DNA from: Mytilus galloprovincialis
Taxonomy: Eukaryota; Mollusca; Bivalvia; Mytilida; Mytilidae
NCBI RefSeq assembly: GCF_965363235.1
Contig: NC_134843.1
Location: forward strand, 44,463,035 to 44,527,034
Reading direction: 5' to 3'
Length of the DNA stretch: 64,000 nt
Numbering within the stretch: the first letter of the stretch is position 1; the number at the start of each line of letters is the position of its first letter. The notes beneath the pieces were generated by a model. It was not told where the DNA came from. It saw only the letters and a program-made list of their open reading frames with translations, and did no database searches. The position numbers were made by a program, and so were the translations under genes. Of the stretch, positions 1 to 14,700 are shown one piece after another.

Positions 1-750
1 TAGCAAATTTTTTTTTAATTAGAGTTATCTTTCTTTGTCCAGAATAGTAAGCAAGAAATATCCTATTTGTGCAATAGCAAGAATTTTTTTTAATTGGAGT
101 TATCTTTCTTTGTCCAGAATCAACTTAAATCTTTGTTATATACAATATACAATGTATATACACTTTTTACTACCAACTGATAAATTTAAATAATCTTTAC
201 CATTCAGTGATAACAAGCAGTTTTTTTACATCTTAATATTTTATGATGTATTTAAATGAGTAGTTATTGTTGCAAACTCCATTAGAAATTTGAATTGATA
301 TCAGTTTTGAAAAAGGGAAACGGGGATGTGAAAAAAAAGGGGGGGGGTTAAATTTTTCTCATTTCAGATTTCATAAATAAAAAGAAAATTTCTTCAAACA
401 TTTTTTTGAGAGGATTAATATTCAACAGCATAGTGATTTGCTCAAAGGCAAAAAAAAACTTTTAAGTTCATTAGACCACATTCATTCTGTGTCAGAAACC
501 TATGCTGTGTCAACTATTTAATTTTAGATTTAAAAAGTTTGAAGAAGAAATCTTTAATTGATTTGTAAAATCTTGGCATTTGTTTTGTGTAAAAAAAAAA
601 CATGTAATGTCAAAAATTTGATCACAATCCAAATTCAGAGCTGTATCATGCTTGAATGTTTTGTCCATACTTGCCCCAACTGTTCAGGGTTCGACCTCTG
701 CGGTCGTATAAAGCTGCGCCCTGTGGAGCACCTGGTTTGTAATGTTAATT
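1..750. mobile_element. GTCGTATA-family repeat, copy E (opposite orientation, cut by the window edge)
   Basis: Reverse-complement match to the start of copy A: TCTGCGGTCGTATAAAGC at about 696-713 followed by cgccctgtggagcacctgg. It shares the modules 'cattcattctgtgtcagaaa' and 'ttgagaggattaatattcaa' with 14460-14700. The first 120 bp also repeats 'ggagttatctttctttgtcc'. The other end lies before base 1. Confidence 0.7.
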
Positions 751-1650
751 ACTTTCTTATTATGAGTAATAGGACATCTATATTTAGTATGTATGTACCT
801 TGTCAGGTCCTTTTGCCCATCACACAGATTTCATCTGTGTGATGGGCAAAAGGTCTGACCTTGACCTCATTTCATGGATCAGTGAACAAAGATAAGTTTC
901 TGTGGTCAAGTCCATATATCAGATACTGCCTTTAAGCAATAGGTCTTCTATATTTGGCGTATGGAATGATTGTAAGGTGTACATGTCCAATTTGCAGGTG
1001 TCATCTGACCTTGACCTCATTTTCATGGTTCAGTGGTCAAAGTTGAGTTTTTGAATTTTGGTCTTTTTCAAATACTATATGCAATATGTCAACTATATTT
1101 AGTGTGTGGAAATATTTTATGATGTACATGTCAATCTGGCAGGTTTTAATTGACATTGACCTCTTTTTCACAGTTCATTGGTTAATGTTTAGTTTGTTTC
1201 ATAGATACTTTAAGCAATAGGTCAACTATATTTAATGCATAGATTGACTGTAAGGTGTATATATGTCTGTGTGGCAAGGTTCATCTAACCTTGACCTTAT
1301 TTTCATGGTTCAATGGTCAAAATTAAGTTTTTGAGTTTTGGTCTTTTTCTCTAATACTATAAGCAATAGGTCAACTATATTTAATGCATAGATTGATTGT
1401 AAGGTGTATTTGTCTCTCTGTCATAGTTCATCTGACCTTGGCCTCATTTTCATGGTTTATTGGTCAATGTTAAGTTTCCTTGGTAAAGTCTATTTCTTAG
1501 AAACTATGGGCAATGGGTCAACTATGTTTTGTCTATTGAATGATTGTAAGGTGTCTATGTTTTTTTTTGATTTGTTTATCTGACCATGACCTCGTGGATC
1601 ATATGTTTATGGGCACTTTCAGTAAGGTTTATATTTAGGACTATCAACAC
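750..1650. repeat. ~180-bp tandem repeat near the left edge
   Basis: About five diverged units sharing 'ctgaccttgacctcattttc', 'atggttcagtggtcaa' and 'gattgtaaggtgta' modules. This module type is widespread in bivalve genomes by my recollection. No coding signal. Confidence 0.75.
809..853. repeat. 21-bp perfect stem palindrome
   Basis: Left arm 809-829 (CCTTTTGCCCATCACACAGA plus T) pairs perfectly with 833-853; the loop is only three bases (TTC). It sits inside the first unit of the ~180-bp tandem repeat. Confidence 0.9.
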
Positions 1651-4600
1651 AAAATCAATGATTAGTGAAGTAGGCGAGACATTTCATTGTGTGCACTTGT
1701 GTTATGAAACTTGGGTGAATTGTATATATCTATTGATGTCATCTCCCTTTCAATTTTTATAAATTTTAGATTTTACATATCCGAGTTATGGGGTTTTAAA
1801 TTCATTAACAAAGAGGGGACTTTCCAGTTTTAGACAAAAGCTCAAAAATGCTTTGAGCAGTTTTCATGAAATCTTGGTGACTAATTCAAATCTTTGAAAT
1901 AAGCTCCCTTTATTATAAAGCCCTCGCCCCACCAAAGTGGACATTGATTTATTCTCTAGTCGGTACTTCCCAAAATTGGTTTCAGGTTTTTTTAACCTTA
2001 TAAAAATAGGGAGATGTAGTATGATTGCCAATGAGACAACTATCTACCAAAATTCAAATGAAGTGAATGTAAGCAATTATCTTCAACAATGATTAAAACT
2101 AAGCCTTATACACAGGAAAAAAAAGGGTGAAAATTTGATTTGTTAACTTCCAGTGATGGCGATTTTCTTATATGCAATGAAACATGTGAAATTGTGTCTA
2201 TAGTTCTGGACAGAATAAAACTTTACTCATGCCAAGTATTTCTTTATTTGAAACAAAGATAAATTCTGCACATTTTTTTGAAAAGTGCAATTTTTCAAAG
2301 ACAAATAGGGGAAAATCAATATTACACTTGAACTATATATATAATATGGGAATGAATAAGAACATGATAAGAGATTTATTTATTGCACATAACAATGAAA
2401 TGTTATTAACAACCTGATGATATAGCATGATAGAAAACAAGATATGAACAAGCTATTTGCTCTATCAATAACAAGATACATGAGAACATGGAATGTACAC
2501 AAAAATTTTAAAATGTATAGAAAACAAGAAATAAACAATCTATTAGCTATAATTATTAACAAGACAAAATACATCAATACAAGAACATGGAATGTAAAAA
2601 AATCATCTAAATAATGAGTACATGTACATAAGTTATTATCATATTTGTTAAAGATTATGCCTTATATTAGGTTAAATCTCAGAAAAAAATCTAACAGCAC
2701 CTAAAAAGCCCAAGCAAAAAGAGTTAAAAAGAATGCAAAAATACATTTTTAGAAACATCTCGAATGCATTCGAGTCACTTTGAATATAAGGTCTCACAAG
2801 TTTAGCACATGATTAAATATGCGTACAAGCATGGCAACATTTTATCTAATGATCCGTATAAAGTGTTTTTTACAAAAATTTTAATAACTTTCTAACTTTT
2901 TCTTTCATTCTCAAAACATAAACTTATTATGTTAGCACAAATGTATTACAATGCTGTGTGTACAAATATACACCAGAGAAAAGGCATCTAGCTATTTGCT
3001 AAAGGAGTTGATTGCACAAAAGTGCAAATTTTACCCCAAAACAATTACATTTGTATGACAGTAAATTTTTCATCACACATGAAATATTAACAAAACTTTA
3101 GTTGAAGTATTGCACATGCTTTCAGATACCAATTTTATGTATAAGAATTAACATACAAAATAGAGAGAGTTAAATAAACATAAAACCACCATGTTTTGAC
3201 AAGACACTTAAATTTTACATCTGCCATGGATAAAAGTGAATAATCATCTTAAACAAAATTAATTAATAAAGAAAAATCAATCATCAACGTTTCCTCTTTT
3301 CTACATCTAAATCAATATCCTTCTACCACTTCATATGGTCCAGGAACACAGTTATTGTCCTTTGATCGTCATTGTATACAAATAGAGTCCCTAATGTGGA
3401 GTCTGTGGACAGTGAACTTGCAGAAATTTTTTCATGCACCTTCCAAATTTATTTACTATTTTCTATGTACATGTATAATATAATAAGAAGGGGGATGAAA
3501 TTACATGTAAACAAAATTTGGGGCAAGTATTTTAGAGTCAAGTTGATGTCCAGTTTGAAAAGGTCATAAATAAGTTGTCTGAAGCTATCAAACTGAATTA
3601 CAGACCCCTTTACTTTAAAATTGTCAATATTTTTAATTTTCTAAAGTTTTGACATAATTTGTCCCAAAAGTTGTACACTAGGCCTATACTGTAAAAATCT
3701 TTTTTTGGATAGAGCAAGTGTGATTTTTTTAAATTGGGTTTTTGTCTTAAAGAAATGCACTAGGAAATAACTGGGTTCTTGGGTCATATGTCATTTAACA
3801 CTTAAAAACTTCCAATATAATTTTCTGCCTATGATAACATGATGATCAATCTGTCAAAAAATTTGCCACCAAATAAAAAAGTTTTATGTGCACAATTATA
3901 TACATTTGTACTAATTAAAACTTCTATACATTAACATCAAATCTGACAATTGAAAATTGCTTGAAACATCCCAATGGCTCAAACACTAAACACAAAAAGT
4001 ACCAACCTGAGAGTACAACTTCATGCAGTTTAAATCCAATATCAATTATTAATTAAATAAATTGTGTTATCCAAAATTAAAACCACTATACTTAAAAATA
4101 AATTAGAAGGTGAAATATCACCAAGGGCCCTACTTGGACTTCTTTCTGTAAGGTACAAATAATATATCATGTTCTCCCAGATTAAAATCATTATTTTTAA
4201 ATACTGACCAGAAAATGAAGTCAGCTTGTACTTTTTTGTGTGAGAATTTGACAGACACAAAAAGGGGTGTTCCTTACACTTTATAAACTTTAAATAAAGT
4301 TTTAAATTAAGTTTGAAGACCTTATATTGGTGACCTTCTGCTGTTGTCTGTTCTATGGTCGGGTAATTGTCTCTTTGACACGTTCCCCATTGCCATTCTC
4401 AATTTTATTTCACCACTTATTCACAAAAATCAAGCTTTGACATTAGGAATTAAATCTGAATAAAATACATTAACCTATTTACATGTGTTCTGTGGTCGGT
4501 TTTTGGGGCATGATGTTGAGGTAATAGTTTTAAAAAGAGTATTTTTAATGTATTTTCATTAGAACTTACCAACAATATAAAAGATAATTTCCAATCACAA

Positions 4601-5580
4601 TCCCCATCAAAGGCTGACATTGTTTCTTGGCCTTTTATAAACTTTGGTGCTAAATAAAACTGCTAATAGTAGATCATTGGTCATTTATATTGGCTTACTT
4701 CACTTCTTGTGTAGAGACTTTTGATTGACATATGGTAAAACACATGGTAAATGTTATTAGAGACATTAAAATGTCTTCTTGTTTGTACTGTGTTGCTAAC
4801 ATTAGTGCTGCATCATCATTTACCCTTTATCTTATATTTTATTCCTATTCCTATCGAAACATATAAAGTGTTTGGTGTGTGATGCAAATATTGGAAATCA
4901 ATTCATTGGTTTTTAGTGGTAAAAAGAAGCTTAATTAATCCATTTGCCATGTACTAATTTGATACTGTTATTAAATTCCAATACTTTTTTACATCCTTTA
5001 ATTAGTTGCTTCTCATTGTCAATTGTAGGCTTGGTTTCTGTCCATGCAAACAAAGCATGATAAGATGAAAGTAATATCGCTGTGTTTTATCCAACTTTTA
5101 GTGAAAATAACTTCTGGTATCAAAAGTATTTAACTTAACAACAAATTCAATATAATTAAAAGATTTGAAAAAAACTTTAAAAGTTATATACATTATGCAC
5201 AGATGCATTTGCTCTTTTTGTCAATAGAAATTTATGTTTCTCCTAAGGGAGACAACTGAAAATGGATCTCTTATTACAGGGTCAATTATGTGAACTGGTA
5301 AAAGGACTATTTATTGTACATGGCATACATGTATAAATAATTTTAAAACTAATAAATAAAATCACTTTCATATGACCTAAACATTACCCATTAGTTCTAC
5401 TTTTCTCATTTCAGTTCTAATTTGGCACAAATACATTCTGATCATTAAATAACAATTATATTTCTATACTTCAAACTATACAAAAAAGATGGTTCAACAA
5501 TATATAATATACAAATTGGTATTAGATGCATGATATGACATTTGCAGTTATGTCTTGTGTGGTTGATAATGCAATATAAT
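1651..5580. other. No gene recognised; AT-rich sequence with repeat traces
   Basis: 3' of DENND11. Contains a short repeat of the 'attgccaatgagacaac' type at about 1995-2095, also seen near 30985. At 2400-2600 there are two related stretches with 'agaaaacaagatatgaacaa' and 'agaaaacaagaaataaacaa'. Open frames are short and look random. Part of this may be DENND11 3' UTR, which I cannot delimit. Confidence 0.5.
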
Positions 5581-5860
5581 AAACAAGAATGTGTCCCAAG
5601 TACACGGATCCGCACTATCATTTTCTATGTTCAGTGGACCATGAAAATGGGATAAAATAATTTCTAATTTGGCATTAAAATTAGAAAAATTATATCATAG
5701 GGAACATGTTTACTAAGTTTCAAGTTGATTGGACTTTAACTACATCAAAAACTACCTTGACTAAAAACTTTAACCTGAAGCGGGACGAACAGACAAACGG
5801 ACGAAGGAATGGACGCACAGACCAGAAAACATAATGCCCACAAATGGGGCATAAAAACGT
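5580..5860. repeat. Interspersed repeat, copy 1 (also at 30690-30965)
   Basis: Shares with 30690-30965 the words 'tgtgtccaagtacacggat'-like, 'actatcattttctatgttca', 'aacctgaagcgggac' and 'gacgcacagaccagaaaaca'. A related tail, 'cagatggacaagggtaaaac', occurs at about 6490. No coding capacity seen. Confidence 0.65.
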
Positions 5861-8578
5861 TTTACTCATTTATACAATATCACTAAAATTATTTTAAATA
5901 AACTGTTGACACAGATATATGTCTTGCCCATATTTAATTTTGATAGTCAAATTCAAATGTTGAAATTCAAATATCAATACTTTGAAATGTAAAATAAGGA
6001 AAATATTCGAAGTCAGTGAACCCTGACTACAGGTTCTAGACCAAATTGATTTCTGTGGAATTAAGATATGCCAATACCAATACAAATGCAAATCAAATAC
6101 TTTTGACTTATCTTAAGTGATTTCACTATAAATTATCCTATACACAAATTTTAACATGCAAAATAAGAAAAGTTCATGAATATTTATCTCCATTTACTCA
6201 TTCCACAAATGTAACCTACTTGATATTGGTATTTGTTTCAGTTCTAGCTATTCACAATTATCAGTGAAAGAAACATTAAAGAAATACACAGATCTTCACA
6301 GTTCACATAATTCAAGTATTTTTTACAATCTACTCCTGTAGCAGTTCACTGTCCGTTTAATCTAACTATCTAGAACAGAAAAACAAATAAAGCAAAAAAG
6401 TTAAAAAAAAAATAAATATGAAATTTCAGCTTCATTTCAAATGAAGCTTTTAATTTAAATAAAGGAATGGAAACCAACTTTGGGACATACAGATGGACAA
6501 GGGTAAAACTCAATGCCCCCTCCGCTACGGTGGGGGCATAAAAAGAAAACATGTATGACATCAATTTACTCTACAAGACATTTACTCCACAGTTAATGTT
6601 TTGGTATATTTTGTGTGAGGTATTATTGTAACAAGGAAAAGTTTATTCTACATTTATCACAAAATCCTAATGACTGATAAAAAGAATGAAAAATATACTT
6701 ACTTGTATAATGAAATAATATAATACAAAACACTGTACCACCAGTTTGATCATTTCTGGAGTGTATTTAACACAGTAGTAATAATACCAATTTGAAATTT
6801 GTGTATTATGTTATTTTCAAAAAAAATGAACAAGTGATTTAATTACTAATCAAAAGTATTATATCTCATACATGTATACATTTTTATATATGTCAAGTAA
6901 AATCGTACGTAAATTGATATTTCCTTCGATGGAAAAAAGTCTGCTTCTAATATTAAATACCAGCAATTGTTTAATTTTCCCTTGTTATGAACATTATAAA
7001 GCTCTAAATAGCATGCAAATAAACTAAATATTGAAAAACTTTCATATGTCAAATAATCAAGGAGTGATAGTTCAAGATATCTAACACACATATATTATAC
7101 AAATCAAATTGGTTTTGCCTGTCCATCAAAGATGACTTGACTTTAAAAGAACTTTGCAAAGAAGTTACAACTAAAATTCAAGATCTGAAAATGGCATAAA
7201 ATGTAGGTATACAAACATTGAAACATGGTATTTATCAATATGATAAAAAAAGTTGTGGAATTATATCATAGATATAATAAGTCATGGATTCATTAATTTC
7301 CGTGTGCATCAATTTTCAAGGATTGCAGAAAAAACATTTTTTTCATGGATACTTGATTTGATGGTTTTGCCAGTGTCTACAAACAAGTCAATAACAAATG
7401 TGTACTTTGTTGTACACTACTATTTGTGGTTCTCATTTATCCATTAAATCTATGAAAATTGGTACCCCATTAATAAGAAGCAATCCACAGTATGTCTTCA
7501 ATATCAACTCAACTAATATTAACCTTAATGTTACACAATGGTATTGAAATTGGACTGAGGTGACAAAATATCACTGATATATCATTATTAGTTTTTTAAA
7601 ATCTAATTTTTGCAAACTTGAGCAAAATATTTGAAGTCATAGATGAAAAATTTACTAATAATAATGTAATAAGTATATTGTACACTGTTGGTTAATTCTA
7701 GTAAGTCACATTCTGATAACTATGCCATGTCATACATGTATCATCATAGATTACAGAAATAAATTTAAAAAATAACTTAACCTTGAAATGAAGGACATAT
7801 GGACCAAATTGTAGTAAACCCACATCTTGTTATATTTTAAAGGAAAATGTAAATTCAAAATACCTTTTGCTTCAGCTGAATAAAACAGCTTTAACATGCT
7901 CAAAATATGAACAAAAAGTTAATCTAAATATAGTTTATAACAAAAATGATGCTGATGTCATATATCTAAACAATTGACATTCTCTACTCCTAAAAGTGTG
8001 TTTGTTTACTATCTGAAGTACTTCTCATCTTTTTTCATTTTGGGGAATATATACTTAAAGGTTTGGATTTAGTAAGACGTCCATTTTCACTGAAGTAGTA
8101 CAAATTTTTGTTAAGGGGCCAGCTGAAGCCAGCCTCAAGGTGTTAAATTTTCTCACTGTGTTAAAGACCCATTGGTAGTCTTCGGCTATTTTCTTCTCTT
8201 TGGTCAGGTTGTTGTCTCTTTTTATTATCATGAATTGATAAACCATATTCCTACATTTCAATCAAATTACAAAATCATATAAAATGATGAAGTGCTGAAT
8301 CATTTATATGACATAAAAATTAATCGTTTTTTTAGTTCAAATCGCAAGTTTAAATCTAATTGATCAAGAAAGGTCCTAATGGTCTCAAGGGAGTATAAGA
8401 CAGGTTAACTGTCCATGTTACCATTCCTGGTACCATAATTTAGATATCTATATTAAAAATAAAGTTAAAGTAAAAAAGACTGAATCAAAATGTTAATGCC
8501 TCTTGGAAGAAAATTAAAAAATCATATTTTTATAAAGAATTAACAATTCATTTTTCCACATTTTGATCATTCCTGCTG
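5861..8578. other. No gene recognised; region just 3' of DENND11
   Basis: AT-rich, with only short random-looking frames. 8060-8240 resembles a mussel repeat (gccagctgaagccagcctca). Likely contains the DENND11 3' UTR, but several TTTATT words (AATAAA on the minus strand) make the end ambiguous. Confidence 0.45.
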
Positions 8579-8777
8579 CTACTTGGGACAACATGGATTA
8601 TCCACCATCAACATAACATCAATCCCATAATGCTCTACCAATTCCATCAGGAATGTTCTATCTCCATACGGATCTAGTCCCATGTTTTTCATGTGTTCTG
8701 ATGTTAACTGTCTGTCCTGTGAACATGATGCTTCCAATAAAGTTTGGAAAATTCTGTTGTTTTGTTCAGTAAAAAAT
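8579..8777 (-). CDS. DENND11: DENND11 exon 9 (stop codon)
   Basis: Starts after tttag|ATTTTTTAC and encodes [36 protein letters not shown] and [14 protein letters not shown], then a TAG stop. The family usually ends at or just after NPCCP, so the C-terminus is intact. The 3' UTR continues to lower coordinates; I could not fix its poly(A) site. Confidence 0.94.
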
Positions 8778-11700
8778 CTAAAATTAAAAAAAAATATGCC
8801 TGTACTTTTTTAATCTTAAAATAGAGTACACAATCATATATTGCAGTATATTGTCATGTTTAAAACATTAACAATTTTAATCAGTTGCACACATTACTAA
8901 AATAAATGTGGAATGTATCCATAGGGACACAGATGATGCCCCCGCTAGCATATAACATAATAAAGGGACATAACTCAAGAACTGTAAAAATGACACTTCC
9001 AAAATTTGAACTTAAGATTAAGAGTTATCTTCTTTTATTAATAATTGTAGTTGGTTAAAATTAAATTTTAAAATAAATTCAACTATTATTATGGACAAAG
9101 GAAGATAACTCCAATTTAAAAATAATAATTTTAAACAATTTTACAATTGATATTTTTGAACAGATATTAGATTACTTTTTTTCCATTTGTAAAGGAGCAT
9201 ATCTCTAAAACGGTTGGAGAAACACCACCAAAATTCAAACTTGATCTGTATTTTGAGGTAATAAGCATTGTGTATAAGTTTAATAACATTTGGTTGAGGA
9301 AAACTAAAGTTAAAGAACCGAAACAAAAAATTCAGCATTTTTTTTTATTTGTAAAGGGGCATCACTCAACAACATTTGATATGACACCACCAAAATTCAA
9401 ACTTGATTTTGATTTATGGTAATAAGCATTTTTTATAAGTTTCATAATATTTGGTTGAGGAAAACTTTAGTTAGAGAACAGAAACTAAACATTTTATAAT
9501 TTTTCCATTTATAAAGGTGATAAACTCTAAAAACGGTTCTAGTGACGCTACCAAAATGACTAGATCTGTATTTTGTGATAATAAGAATTGTGTATAAGTT
9601 TCATAACATTTGGTTGAGGCAAACTTAAGTTAGAGGGCGCACTTGTTTCTAGTAAGCCGGTCATGCGCCGGTCATGTGACCGGCGTACGCCTATTCGTGC
9701 GAGAAACAAGTGGAACGGCTTATATACCGGCAAATCTAACATGGCTGCCCAAGGACCATTACTACTAGCTATAATAGGTTATGGCCTATTCCAGCTGTTT
9801 GAGATAGATGAAGAAGGAAAATTGCAACTATATCTTTTACAGACTGAATTGTGATATTTAATAAACGTTCACAACTGTAACAAAAACGTACTCAAGAGCG
9901 ACAAAGCATTTATACGTTGCCCAATTATTTACAATTAACAATTAACAACAGGATAAATATGATAATAATAATAACAATAAATAATTTATTTATAAAGGGT
10001 GACTATAATTAGTTACAAATACTTATATTCCCTGAGACCTCGGCAATTCTAGTACAGTATATAAATACAAATGTTAGTTTGTTTAGTTAGGTTTTATGAT
10101 CTTTTATGCCGTTTTTAGCGCGTTTTGGCTATTTCGCGATGATTAACAATACAGTTTTAAATGCACAAATTCGGTTCTTACAACAGTCAGCCATGTTTTT
10201 CGCCGTTTAGCCGGTCAAATCAAACCGGCTCGAGCTGCGTAAGCCGGGCATGCGCAGTGCTGAATATTTTTACAAACAAGTGTCATGCCGGTTTCCCGAC
10301 GGCTAACGGCGTAAGCCGTTTGCTAGAAACAAGTCCCACCAGAGATACAGAAACTAAAAATCTTGCAATTTTTCCATTTATAAAGAGGCATAACCCGATA
10401 ACAGTTGAAGTGACATCACCAAAATTCAAAATTGATCTGTGTTTTGCAGTAATAAGCATTGTGTATAAGTTTCATAACATTTGGTTGCGGTAAACTCAAG
10501 TTGGAGAACGGAAACCAAATTTTGGATGTACGGATGTACGTAGACGGACAAGGGTAAAACTTAACTGGAAATAATTCAATTAGTAAATTTTCTAAGTTAG
10601 AAAACTATATAAAAAAAATATCTCATATTGCAAAAATTAACACTTTTCAGATAAAATAAGAGACCTTATGTTCTAAACAAGAAGTTATCTCCCTTAGATT
10701 TAAAGAACCTACGTTGTAAATAGCTCTTCCTCATCAATCCCTTGGTCTTCATAGTTATACTGTAATGCTGACCTACAAAACATGTTAATTGATATTTTAT
10801 AGAAGTGCAACCATGCTACTTGAATCTGAGTAAAAGATTTGTAAATAGACTATGTCTGGAATATATATTATGATCTATGACAAGCAGCTTCAATTAAGGG
10901 CCAGCCAAATCTGTCAAAAACTTTGGGGTTTTTAAAACTAAAATGACAAGTTACTTTTTCATTTAAGCAAGTTCATTTGAAATTTTTGAAACAATATTCT
11001 TTCTCAGTTAATATCATATGCTCATGCTGATTTAATATACTTCAAAAGTTTCAAGTATATTCATAGATATCAAATTTTCAATTACCTTTTTGTGTCATGG
11101 GTCATCAACCCAACAATACAAGATAACTAAATACACATCTGTTGGTTATTGTGACATTTATCATTATGAGATTGTAACAGAATCACAACTTATCTTGAAA
11201 GACCTCTCAAAAATAGGTTTCTTGCCAATGACAGTAAAGTGTTGCCACATAAAAAACGTTTAAACATACCTTTGGTTGTTTAGTTTAGCAAATTTGTCTT
11301 TGTCTGCTACACTGACTTTCATTAGGTCTCTTAACATTGGGGAACATGGTCTGATCATCTGATTATCAACATATATATCATAAAGGCTTGTTTTAACTTC
11401 AAATATCTTCTCTGTTGTACCTGCAAAAGGAAAAATTGTTTGATACATGAGGTTTTAAAGCTTTTTTTAGAATTCTAAGAAAACATGATTAAATATATTC
11501 CCAACTATAAATAAGAATACGCTTGTTAAAATTAAACATCATCTTGCATAAATTTTTTTTACACAATGTAAAATATATGATACAAAACCAGGAGTTGATG
11601 ATAATATAAAAGCATTCACATTTAAGGCATTGTTTTGATGAGGTTGCTAATTATACTGTGCATTATAAATTTCTGGAAACCAATTTGACGTCCTCAATTC

Positions 11701-14700
11701 TGTAGTCTGAATTTGAAAGCAGTTGCAAAAGAAAAAGTAGATGTTGTTCATGCTTTATAGATAAAACCTAAACTAATATGCCTTTACTAAATACAGAACA
11801 GTAATGGTTTAATTGATTCTGATCTAATCCAGATGTACTGTCAAATAAAACAAATCCAAACATTTATCATGTAATTGTTGCAATTTTCGCAAAAGTATAA
11901 ACATCACAATAATTTCTGAATTTACAGTACTTTGTTTTCGGAAAAATCATTTTTTGTTGGTTTTTGTAATGCAATCTTTATTAATGTTCATTGTGGTGCC
12001 TTTTTTCCTTGATAATTGGTTTTCAGGCAAACTTTATCTCACAAAGTACATTGTAACGGGTTGTTTTTTAAGTTCTTGGTTAGTTTTTGGTTCAATCATA
12101 TTTCAATTTTGTATATTTGTTGTTTCTTGTGAATATGTTATTGTACATCATACATAAGAAAAAGAGTACATGTATAGGCAAATATTTAACTAATACATTA
12201 CATGCAATATATGAGACTTCTGATTCTAATGTTTCTATATCAGCCACATTGACATAAAAGTGGGGTTTCATTTCATGACCAAGTCCTCCAATATCATGGT
12301 TTCCAAGGCAACATGCACAGTAAACTGAAATATTAAAATAAGTTTTATTGGCTCTTACTTGATACTTTTTTTAGCTGAAATCTATTGTGAAAAATACATA
12401 ATCAAGACTTATAATTTTTGAGAACCAAATTTTTAACGATAAATTATAAACAAAGAAGGAACATTTTGAGTGTTATGAGATCAAAAATCAAAAAACTTGA
12501 AGGATACAATCATTGGCTACATTTTGAACTTGTTAGATCTTTATAAAAAAATAATATTCTCATTTCTACTATTTTCTATTTGTGTATAATCCAATGTGCA
12601 ACTGAACCAATATGTAAATATTATACAGATATATCTTACCTCTATAACAAACAACACCTATTGGTGGTGGCGAGAAAAATAATATTCTTTGCTGTAACAG
12701 TGCAAATTTCCATAATATAAATACTTTCTCTCCAAAAAACTTCATGAATTGAGAAAAACATCCAGCTGGGTGGGTTATCTAGAATGATACAAGAGGCTTT
12801 TTCATTATTGTACTAGTTTCTTGGTATTGGTATAAAACACAAAAAACTATGAAATAAATGGGTGTACAACTCAACAGCATTCAATAATATAAAGTCAATT
12901 CATTAAAAGTAAAACCTGAAAACAATAAAAATGTGGGCAACTGGGCTCTAGTATTTAATACTTTGTTTATTCAATATCTTTTTATATAATATTCTATTTG
13001 TTTTATATATATTTTATTTATCCATTTCTGCTGAAATCATTTAAACTTTAACTATAAACTATTACATGCACAGCCTGCTGTATATGAAAAATGATTCATG
13101 CAAGCCATAGAAGTTTGCATGGTCTAGACCATTTATTTTCAAATTTAACAAATTTAATGAGCATAAGCATAAAACAAAAGCACTGACCTTCATCTCTGGT
13201 AATATTTCTTGACTAGGCGTTGACGAGGAAGAGTTCGGTGTTATTTGCTGTGGGATTGATGTAGTACTGCTCAATGTTCCTTTCTTATCTTGGTAAAATA
13301 CTTCAAGATTTGAATATTTCCCAGGAGTTTCCAGCTGGTGCCTATTTATAGAAGTACACTACATGTATTTATATACAAAATATAAAATGCAGCATGACAA
13401 TAAGTCTATTGATAATAGTTCTAAATTCAAACAAAGAAAATTTTCATAATCATATCAAGCAAAAATTAGTGATTCCTGCAGGTATATCTGTCAAATTTTT
13501 TGATGGTAAATTGTTTTGTTATAAATTACGTCATCAGTTTTCTATCTGACTATACCATATAAAATTTTTCTAACTGTTATAGGCCAGATGGTTGCCTATA
13601 ACTGCTTACATATTCTTCATTTAAACTTTGATGGATAGTTGTATCATTAGCAATCATGCCACATCTTCTTATTTTTATGAAGACAAGTGTTACTCTTTGA
13701 AAAAAAATGTTAACGCTCATTTTACTGGACAACAATCATGACAATCTTTATGAAGCATGTATCAATTAATTTCTTTGTAGGAAGATGTAGATGTAAAATT
13801 CTCAATTGCAAGTTCTTTACAGTTGAAAGATATAAATAAAGTTATCTTCCATTTTTTTGCTAAAATACTATCCTTCTACAAAATTGATTTCAGTGTCTGA
13901 TGAATTTTAAGCTATTCAGTCTCAATGCAGTAAAATCTCAGAATGTAAGTAACATACTTGTACATTACAGTCTTTTTAGTATATCATATAAAAATCATAT
14001 AAGATTAGTGTTTGCTATATTAAATTTCTATATCATAATATTCTGAGATGAAACATTGAACTCTAATAAAAAATATGAGCTAACCTGGGAAAAATCATTA
14101 AAGCCGTGATTTTACATCTCAAAACTTGAGAAGTTTTGTTGGATTGTAAGAAAAATTTACTGATACAAGTAATTTTTTGAGAAAATTAAAGGGAGATTAT
14201 TTAAACATACATTTTTGGATGTCATGTTTTGAATTCCTGCATTTACGCAGAAATCTACAATGTACTTCCTTTTTCCGGTCTCGTTTGTATGAAACTTTGA
14301 GTAAAATATATATTTATCAGTCTAGTATAACATAGGAAGGAACGCAATACCAATTTCATTTTTTAATAATTCCTTGATATGAAACCAGATGCTCCGCAGG
14401 GCGCAGCTATATACGACCGCAGAGGTTGAACCCTGAACAGTTGGGGCAAGTATGGACACAACATTTAAGCTGGATTCAGCTCTAAATTTGGATTGTGATT
14501 AAATAGTTGACACAGCATAGGTTTCTGACATAGAATGAATGTGGTCTAATGAACTTAAAATATTTTTTTTGCCTTTGAGCAATTCACTATGCTGTTGAAT
14601 ATTAATCCTCTCAAAAAAATGTTTGAAGAAATTTTCTTTTTATTTATGAAATCTGAAATGAGAAAAATTTAACCCCCCCCCCCCTTTTTTTTCACATCCC

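Noticed and set aside
10161..10493. 110-codon frame
   Set aside because: It starts inside a transposon and ends in the tandem repeat beyond it, crossing the junction.
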